A stretch of DNA of 64,000 bases from Acanthosepion esculentum. Its lineage: Eukaryota; Mollusca; Cephalopoda; Sepiida; Sepiidae. Below, piece by piece: positions 56,929 through 64,000 of this stretch. The notes beneath the pieces are model-generated. The model had not been told where the DNA came from and did not search any database. It saw only the letters and a list, made by a program, of their open reading frames with translations. The position numbers and the translations under genes are program-made. Each line of letters begins with the position of its first letter. The first letter of the stretch is position 1. The stretch lies in contig OZ038480.1 of assembly GCA_964036315.1 (NCBI GenBank), forward strand, positions 15,598,518 to 15,662,517, in the 5' to 3' direction.

Positions 56929-57960
56929 CTGTTGCAGCAAAAGAAAACAATAGCAGGTAAAAATAAAATTTGGGCAAAGCAGGGTGAAAAAGAAAGAAAG
57001 GAAGAATAGCAAAAGATAAAAAGAAATGTATGAATATTGTTTCTGTGTGGAAAAAAATTAAAATGCAAAAAGTTTCTCTGCACTTGACATTCAATCTTTG
57101 TACTTACAAATCAATGTATATATTTAAAAATAAATAAATAAAAACAATATCACCAAACAATTTTATCCCACGGACCAAAAAAATAAAAAAAAAATAATAG
57201 TATTCATATATAAATCATTATAGAACAGTGATTTTAATTAGTAGGCCTTGGTTCCCAGAAGGGATCTTATACAAAGGAAGGAATTGGAAATTAAAACAAA
57301 TGAAATTTTTATCTATTGAAATAAGGGTTTCTCTTAATGATTTGATAACAATTCACAATGGGGTAAGAATTGAAGAAAGCCGAGATCACAGGGGGCGGAA
57401 TATGACCAGACACACTGAGAACTACTATTTCCAGTGAAAACAGATGAGAAAGCTGGAAACAAAGTTGTACGATGAAATTAAGGTTTGCATAGGAGATCAA
57501 TATTTTTAGTGATTTTTTTTTTTTACCAAAACAAAAAAAAAACAAAAAAAGAGTTTATAAATTCTATAATTTTGTTCTAAAGAAATCTGAGAAAATATAT
57601 AAAACTATTTACATTGGATGAAGAATTGTGTTTAGAAAGAAGAAAAAACATAAGGATCCATAATAATAAATTGCAATTTAAAAAAATGAAAATAGTCTGA
57701 AGAAAATTCTTGAGTCTTGGTAGTAGGAATAAGAAATCAAGCAATTCTTAATTGCTCTTGCAAAAGTCCAGAGATTTGATGACAGAAATTTTCTTTTAGA
57801 GAACATTGTCATTAATACAAGGAACAATATGAAAAGCAATAGAGGCAAATACATCCTTATCTGGTTGGATATTCACAGATAAAAGCAAATAATTCTTGTT
57901 GCAGATGAAGTGAAAAGAGAAAGAAACAAAAGAAGAAATAATAAAGCAATTTTCTTTTAC

Positions 57961-58099
57961 CAGCCATTAGATATTTGATGACATTATCAGGAAAAGTAGA
58001 GAAAGAAAACAGCAGCAAACAAAATGTCCAGAGAAGAAAAGACATGCAAAATACATTCATTCTATACATTTGACTTGTGATAAAACAAACATGTAACAT
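57961..58099 (-). CDS. Possible first exon: signal peptide
   Basis: The minus strand opens MLHVCFITSQMYRMNVFCMS, then FLLWTFCLLLFSFSTFPDNV and IKYLMA, and ends ATGGCTG|GTAAAA, a good donor. The hydrophobic run LLWTFCLLLFSFS looks like a signal peptide core; the better start may be the internal Met at 58058-58060. The one leftover base joins CC of the next exon to make Ala. A short out-of-frame upstream ATG lies about 40-70 bp before. Inferred from sequence features; no homologue recognised. Confidence 0.4.
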
Positions 58100-59048
58100 G
58101 ATAAAGAACAGGCGGAACCGGCCATTGCTCCATTAGATTAACACTGACATAGATTACTGACCTATAAAACAAGATTTTTCTCTAGACTTGGCTAGAATTC
58201 AGTAAAGATTTCCTGTATAGCATCTCCTAAATGTCCTGAGAGAGTAGCAAAAAGGTTGAGTTTTGGAAGGTAAAGAAAAAAAGGATGAAAAATGGAAAAG
58301 TATTTAAAAATGTTGAAGAAATGGTGCTTTTCAGCTTATATCAAACAAATTTTTCAGCATTTGAATCATAAAACATTTTTTTGCTTTATTTGTTTTATAA
58401 CTTAAAAATTTTTGCTTTATTTGTTTTATAACTTAAACAAGTCCTTTAAAGAAAAAAAAAAAAACACTTTTGAAAAGAAAAATCTTTCCAACAGACGCCA
58501 AAAGCCACAAAAAATTCTTTAAACTAAAAAATACAAGGTCTGACAATTCCTAGAATGGCCTTGTGAAAGTTGGTGAATGCTGTCATGATCCTTTCCTTCA
58601 GTTCATCTTTGGTTTTACAAGGATTTTTGTTGGTCTCTTTCTTAACTGCACCCCACAAAACTGAACTGTTACCTCATGAAACAAACTCCCACAAAGGATG
58701 TTATTACAATCTCTTCAAGTTTATGATTAATTGTTCTTTTACATGTCCTCATAACATGCACTTGTTATTCTCCCCCTCCCCCCCATTTCTACCTTTTGTT
58801 CTTTCTTCCATCTTATTAAGGTGTTTGTATATCACAGATATACTAATGCCTATAGTGGGCATTGGAAAGTAGAGAAGACTAAGATATTTCTTCTCCCTTT
58901 CTAAGTATCCCATTAGTACATTAATTCACTAATAGTAATTATTCCACTAATTTTCTCTTGCATATCCATCATGTTAAGGTGTTAGTATGATTGTAAAGTA
59001 GGGAATCCTTATTTGCAAAAATAAAATCTATACATGTGTTTTACTTAT
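58100..59048. other. Upstream flank of the minus-strand gene, no named feature
   Basis: Would contain the promoter if the first exon is right. I see no clear TATA or initiator. A 37-bp direct duplication (AAAAATTTTTGCTTTATTTG type) lies near 58375-58440. Confidence 0.35.
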
Positions 59049-59167
59049 AAAAATATTTGGATAGAGTCACACCCGAATAAAATATTTGGATAGAGTCACA
59101 CCTGAATAAAATATTTGGATAGAGTCACACCTGAATAAAATATTTGGATAGAGTCACACCTGAATAA
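59049..59167 (+). repeat. Minisatellite, 29-bp unit, 4 copies
   Basis: The unit AAAATATTTGGATAGAGTCA plus CACCTGAAT is nearly perfect in all four copies (one C/T difference). Confidence 0.95.
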
Positions 59168-59192
59168 ATATGTTAATAATGTTAGTGAAAAA

Positions 59193-60140
59193 CTCAGACA
59201 TAAAATGATTGAGTGATTCGTTTTCTATGGATTATTTAAAGCCAGAAAATATTTTCAGATTGTAAAAAAGATTTTTTGAGATAATAATGATTTATGATAC
59301 AAGTCTGACTAATTAACCCATAGCTGGAGGGAGAAGAGGTGGATTCATATTTTTTCCAAGGGTATTTTGAGTGTAAGTGAATATAATGAACCCAACTGGA
59401 ATTGGAACTCTGCTTTCCGATTAACAACTCCGAGTCGTTATCCCTTACATTACCTGCTCATCCAAGCTTACAGCACCTGGTATTCCCAAGTAGTCACCCA
59501 TCTAGGTACTGACCAGGTTTGATGTTGCTTAACTTCAATGATCACATTAGTACGGATGTTTCAATGTGACATGACCATGTTGCAGTTAGCTCCTCTTCAT
59601 TTCCTTAACCCTTCACCAGGGGTCTCTCTCTCCCAGGAGTATAAATACTGGCTGACCTTTCACCTCTCTCTCTCTCTCTCTTTTCTCTGCTTACGCGCAC
59701 GTGTGAGCAACTATCTCAACTTCGGCCGCGGGCCGCAACCTCGCGCATGAGGCAAAGTATAAAACTTTCTCTTAAAATTTCCAATATGTGAACTCTTATA
59801 CACAACCAGCGTTTCCCATATTCTGGGAACACACTAAAACAAAATGCACACCCGTACGGACATTCAATTCAACACACACAACTTTCCATACAGACACTGT
59901 AACATTTTATTCATGTCTTCAATGTATTTGTAATTCGTATTTTAATCTATTTGTTATTAATATATATTTGTTCACATACATGTATATCGGTCTTGTTAGT
60001 TTCTTTGGACTCCATTAAAGTCCAACATTCTTATGTAGCTGGACCGGCCAGCGGAAGCCATAACCTAGAGGTAACTCATCTTCTCTTCTTCCATTCACAC
60101 ACCGCATGGTCTACTACAACCATAAGCTCAGACATAAAAT
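59193..60140 (-). mobile_element. 5S/tRNA SINE split by a solo LTR, with target duplication
   Basis: The SINE on the minus strand runs from its 5' start at about 60126 to its tail at 59207. The same 14 bp, CTCAGACATAAAAT, flanks both outer ends (59193-59206 and 60127-60140). Head piece GCTTATGG (60119-60126); after the LTR gap, TGGTCATGTCACATTGAAAC, GAAGTTAAGCAACATCAAAC, GTCAGTACCTAGATGGGTGA and CTACTTGGGAATACCAGG (5S), then the tRNA part and body. Removing the LTR rebuilds the normal 5S start. Confidence 0.82.
59580..60118 (+). mobile_element. Solo LTR (~540 bp) inside the 5S head of a SINE
   Basis: Begins GTTGCAGTTAGCTCC and ends GTCTACTACAA, flanked by a CCAT duplication (about 59576-59579 and 60119-60122). 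It has a TATA box (GGAGTATAAATACTGG at 59636-59651) followed by a CT-rich stretch, and ATTAAA (60013-60018) near its end, so it is oriented +. GC-richer than the flanks. Family unknown; no internal domains. Confidence 0.72.
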
Positions 60141-60324
60141 AAAATTTAACATGAAAAATAGTAATGGCTGATAGAAAATATGATTTGTAATTTTAATTAT
60201 CAACTTTGGCCTGTGAGGCTTTTGGATATCAATTTTCTTTGTAAAGTTATCCAGAATTACAGAAAACAAAATTGTGATATTCTATCATCTCTAAGAATTA
60301 ATATGAAAGAAAAAAAAAATTCTT
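60141..60324. other. Flank of the candidate exon
   Basis: AT-rich with no element recognised. It would be 3' UTR if the exon at 60325-60464 is real. Confidence 0.3.
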
Positions 60325-60464
60325 CTATACAAAAATAAAAATTTCAGTTTCTCTGCTAGTATGGGAAGCACCGTTTCTACAATATAGGCAAAACAGAAAC
60401 AGCAAAACCATAATAAACTTGCCAGAAATATTCACAGAAGTCTTGGGTGTTGAAGTTTGATTAG
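60325..60464 (-). CDS. Candidate terminal exon with hydrophobic C-terminus
   Basis: Follows a fair acceptor (ACTTTTTTTACAG). Two bases complete a codon, then 45 codons and TAG: NQTSTPKTSVNISGKFIMVL, then LFLFCLYCRNGASHTSRETE. Two N-glycosylation sites precede a 13-residue hydrophobic stretch. It has the same entry phase as the exon at 56236-56765, and the joined codon would be NCT versus NCC, the same amino acid. It could be an alternative end of a gene lying to the right, or chance. Confidence 0.3.
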
Positions 60465-61635
60465 CTGTAAAAAAAGTAAAAATATCAAAATAATACAATT
60501 TATCACAAATTTGTTATGTCTTTCCATGCAGAACTTATGAGAGAAAAAAGAAATAGATTTTAGAAGAATCTAGACCACTGAAGCAGACCAGACAGCCAGT
60601 CAAGTCAGAAACTAATGATCATAGCAATCAAACAAGATATACTTCAATTCTTATAAAGAATTAATTATATTGTACAATTAAAACTAGTGTATATACAACC
60701 TTTATGCCAGGTAATACCGCAAGAAAGAAGAAAATCAAATATATTTTCTCTGCCACTTTCAGAGTAAAAAAAAAAAAAAAATCTTTTACAATGTAATATA
60801 TTTATAGCTAACTCAGATCAATAAATGATTGACAGATAACCCAAAAATGAACTACAAAGACACAAAACAACATGCTCCTTTGTAGGCCTGAAGCAAAAAT
60901 GAATACAAAATCATGTCTAACTTTCAAATATGTCAAAAAGGAAAATAATGTTAGACAAAAAATAGTAAAAAAAAAAAAATGATTATAAAATAGTAGTAAT
61001 TAGCAAGTTGATCTCACAGATCATTACTGAATTGAATTTGATTGTGAGTGCTCTGCAGTTGCAGCCTTGTGCCAAAGTAATCCAATAATAATGCCACATT
61101 TTTTACCCACTATACCCACAGATTACAAACTTCAGTACATAACAGTTAAATAACAGTTTTTACAGTTTAAATAAAGTTATTAATAGTCAACAAATTTTTC
61201 TTTTATTTGTTTTGCTTGTATTTTAGTTTTGTTTTTAACTTTAATCTTTACTCAAAATATATTCCAAGTAGTATCATTGTACTTGTTTTTATCCAATCTG
61301 TTTTTAGCATTCCTTAGAATATGTCTTATAAGGTTTTTCGGTTATTACTCTATACAATCTCCTCAGTAATGTTAGATACCCTTGAGAGAAATCTATCCAA
61401 AAACTGTATACATCTCCCGCAGTAACTAGTAGCACAATGGAGATAGCAGTTGACTCTTTGGCCAAAGAATGTGCTCATCCAAATAATTCTATAAAAGAAA
61501 AAAGGATAAAGAACCCTAATCTGAATAAATTGTACAATAACGATTTCTCTCACAATCTCTGACAAAATTTATCAGTTATTAATTTTTACTATAATTTTCT
61601 TCCATCTTTGTTTCTAATTCCTTTTTACTACAATT
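60465..61635. other. Intergenic or intronic, no named feature
   Basis: AT-rich. An open minus frame at 61350-61565 with a preceding TTTTATAG could be read as an exon (CHCATSYCGRC-like), but I recognise no family. A repeat scrap lies near 61045-61085. Confidence 0.35.
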
Positions 61636-61639
61636 TAAT

Positions 61640-61900
61640 CAGGCTTGGAATTCTCCAACTTTAGTCCCACAGGTCTCAACACCACCAGCCATTGTTGCTG
61701 TGGTTTCCATAGCAAGTAAGGTTTTACAGGATGAAGTTTCTAGCCCCATGCTCCAACTGATTATCTACCCAGTTTTCACTACCCAGTGTTCCTAAGTGGT
61801 TACCCAACTAAGTACTGACCAGGCTCAACAGTGCTTAATTTCAGTGATCAAACAAACATCAGTATTTCATCCTGATTTGACCATATCTGAATCCATGGCA
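61640..61900 (-). mobile_element. 5S-headed SINE, third tail subfamily
   Basis: Minus strand: CAGATATGGTCAAATCAGGA, GATCACTGAAATTAAGCACT, GCCTGGTCAGTACTTAGTTG and GGTAACCACTTAGGAACACT (5S-like, 61890-61790), then GGGGCTAGAAACTTCATCCT, GTAAAACCTTACTTGCTATG and GAAACCACAGCAACAATGGC. The tail matches 54840-54910. Confidence 0.68.
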
Positions 61901-61939
61901 GCAAACAAATATCACAGATGGAAAATAATGAAGGATAGG

Positions 61940-62035
61940 TACCTGGTGAGACTTGAACACATGTTCTTTTTGTTTGGAGGAAGCCTGATTAATGGCACCA
62001 GCTGCTCTTACCATCTGAGCTACAGGGAACTCAAT
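61940..62035 (-). repeat. tRNA-like SINE head
   Basis: The minus strand has an excellent A box (TAGCTCAGATGGTAAGAGC) and a good B box (GTGTTCAAGTCTC) about 60 bp apart. The acceptor stem does not pair and the middle is not a proper anticodon arm, so this is a SINE promoter part and not a tRNA gene. Confidence 0.6.
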
Positions 62036-62369
62036 GGTTAACAGCAGATCAAATCAAACCATTTAAACATTTTACTTTCTTGATCTCTTGGTGCCATATT
62101 TGTTATTGTTCTTATACTAGTAATTTTTTTTTAGATGACACATTATCAACTATTATTAGTAATTTTTCACTAATATTTGCCCTCATCTTAATTTTGGGTT
62201 GATTTTTATTGCAACTTTCCAAGGCTATCAGCTTATTACCCTTTTTTATTATCTTAACATTTTAGCTCCAAATGGAAATTTTATGACTTGTTAATGCCAA
62301 TGCAGGAACAAGGTGAGGCATTCATATGATGGGGGTGGTGTGCAAATAACATTTGGAATAATATACATA

Positions 62370-62720
62370 ATGCGGTTCATAAGTGTGGCTAGTGTAATGG
62401 TTACTGTCACAGAAATTGGAATCAATCAGCAGAGTTCAAATTCCAGCAGAGTCTGTTGCATTCATGTTGGCATTAATGCCTTCAGGAAAAACATGAACCC
62501 ATCTCTTATGCCAGCTGTGAGCTAAATAGCAGGAGAGACAGAGTTCTTCAGCTTTGGATGGCAGCCATTCTAGGAAAAGGACTAAATTCAAAACCATTTT
62601 GAAGGCAATGGGAAATAACTTTCCCCAAGAAATCCTTGACATTCCCACATGAGAGAGAACAAGAATCTGTGGAGAGCCTATGTCCTAAAGGAACATAGCA
62701 TTTAAAAAAAATGATTTAGC
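62370..62720 (+). mobile_element. tRNA-derived SINE with LINE-type tail
   Basis: GTGTGGCTAGTGTAATGGTT (A-box region), AGAGTTCAAATTCCAGC (B box), body GGCATTAATGCCTTCAGGAA and TTTGGATGGCAGCCATTCTA, tail CAAGAATCTGTGGAGAGCCT then ATGTCCTAAAGGAACATAGC and ATTTAAAAAAAATG. Same family as 21505-21815. Confidence 0.72.
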
Positions 62721-63425
62721 CATTAAAACTGTAATAAGTTACATTAATGCAAACACACTCAGTAAAAATGTAAGAATCTTTTACAAAACAACACACTCAA
62801 TGCATTAGTTGCTCATCATAGTTAGTCTGACCATAATTTCAATTTAAAAAATGCTACTTTAATTAAAATACAAAGCAATTTACTAAGTTGAAAGTGCATA
62901 AAAAGTGCTTTAATTACTAGATCATCCACAGTAAATTTGCATCCAGGTTCTTAAAACATTTCACCTTTCTTGGCAGATCTTCTATTATCGCAATGTAGGA
63001 TACTTAATAACAAATATGATAAAAACAAGAAGAAACTAAATGAAATTGTCTAGCCTTATATCCAACAATATAAAAATAAATTTAAAATTTCAATATCCCT
63101 TCTCCTTTGTGTGCTGGTCTAATTACATTAACAAACATCTCTTTAGTTCAATGAAGTTCTAAAAGGATGAAACATGTCACACAAAATATTTTTTTCACTT
63201 TGTCATTAATTTTTCTAACATTGTTGTGAAATAGAAAATTCATATCATATTTGCCAACACACTCAACTCAGTTTCTGCCTAGTGACACTGAGCAGATGAC
63301 TTATTCAGATCTATGCACTATATAACCATGATAGGAATGAGAATGTTAAGAAAACATTAATTCTTTTGAAATATAGATACATATTTATAAATCACATAAT
63401 TAAATTAAAAAGCAAGGCATTTAAT
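62721..63425. other. AT-rich, no named feature
   Basis: No repeat or gene recognised. Short A/T runs only. Confidence 0.45.
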
Positions 63426-63429
63426 AATA

Positions 63430-63745
63430 TTTGTCTTCATTTTTGGGATGTGGAGTTATTTGCACTATTTACATGCAGATAATGGTCCTCATCTTTGAGG
63501 TCGACCGTTCTCATTTCACTGCCCATGTCTAAGGATATCTTGCCTAGTTCTAATTTTTAGAACTGCTCAGTTATTGCTCACCTTGTTTCTACCTGGCCCA
63601 GGGATTGAACTCACAATTATTATGTCACCAAATTCAGTTTGGAATTCCCTTAAGGTTACTTGATGGAGGCCAGAGGGCACAATAGCGGAAATATTGTGAT
63701 AATAACAATGACAAAGATGAGGACTATAGTTTGTATGTAAATAGT
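63430..63745. mobile_element. SINE-2 diverged subfamily with inverted tail
   Basis: A minus-strand body at about 63450-63620 (CTCATTTCACTGCCCATGTC, CCCAGGGATTGAACTCACAA) is followed by a plus-strand tail (63650-63745: TTGATGGAGGCCAGAGGGCA, ACAATGACAAAGATGAGGAC). The ends (TTTGCACTATTTACATG and TGTAAATAGTGTAAAC) form inverted repeats. Same subfamily as 44413-44880. Confidence 0.6.
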
Positions 63746-64000
63746 GTAAACATTTAATAATAGTTCATTAAAATTCATAATTCCAGGCCAACTTTGAGAC
63801 AAGACTAAATTCAAGAACAATTGGAAATACTTAATAATGTGCAAGAGCAACATTTCAAAAATCATACTGCCAGAACTTGATGCATTTCTTCATGTTATGA
63901 ATATGGTATGGGAAGACAACTGCCAAATCTGGCATTCTATTTTACAAATAAAAATGCAGAAGACTAAAATATCAAAATGAAAAATAAATAAAAATGATTT
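63746..64000. other. Window end, no named feature
   Basis: AT-rich tail of the window with no repeat or exon recognised. Confidence 0.4.

Noticed and set aside
61940..62035. Genuine tRNA gene on the minus strand
   Set aside because: A and B boxes are good, but the acceptor stem does not pair and the spacing leaves no proper anticodon arm. It is a SINE head.

Overview
The window reads as a stretch of an animal nuclear genome, most likely a cephalopod mollusc and probably an octopod. The DNA is AT-rich. Small exons with ordinary GT-AG borders sit in multi-kilobase introns. The repeats (5S rRNA/tRNA chimeric SINEs, Penelope-like elements with a hammerhead ribozyme, many LINE scraps, TA microsatellites and a decayed C2H2 zinc-finger array) are the kind expected in cephalopods. 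The species call is inference; the exon and repeat calls come from the sequence.

Left half (about 1 to 32.2 kb): the 3' two thirds of an NRAMP/SLC11-type divalent-metal transporter gene on the + strand. Eleven exons can be placed (2146-2284 through 31673-31762), all with AG/GT borders and compatible phases. Together they encode 358 residues, from just before TM4 to the stop codon, and include the TM6 Met-Pro-His motif and the NRAMP transport signature. The 5' exons (start codon, TM1 with its metal-binding motif) lie left of the window. Two exons are only 30 and 33 bp.

The introns hold layers of mobile DNA: LINE fragments, several SINE families, a hAT element with a perfect 8-bp target duplication, two small solo LTRs nested in one SINE, a 230-bp tandem repeat that folds into several hairpins, minisatellite-bearing elements, a roughly 0.6-kb SINE palindrome, and a decayed antisense Ty3/gypsy-type retroelement with both LTRs (26.1-30.6 kb). 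A mariner-family MITE sits inside a foldback-element arm.

Middle (32-56 kb): no convincing host gene. It holds microsatellites, foldback palindromes, a Penelope-like fragment cluster (45.7-46.7 kb) and a LINE whose C-terminus carries C2H2 zinc fingers (48.6-49.8 kb).

Right end (56.2-58.1 kb, - strand): a small gene model converging on NRAMP. A signal-peptide exon, a short middle exon and a terminal exon join in phase to give about 240 residues. The terminal exon matches the C-terminal domain of purple acid phosphatases (ACP7-like), followed by a membrane segment and a basic tail. The catalytic phosphatase domain is not seen in the window. This is either a catalytic-domain-less membrane protein or the 3' end of a longer gene. 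Another possible terminal exon lies at 60325-60464 (-). The remainder to 64 kb is SINEs, a solo LTR and AT-rich sequence.
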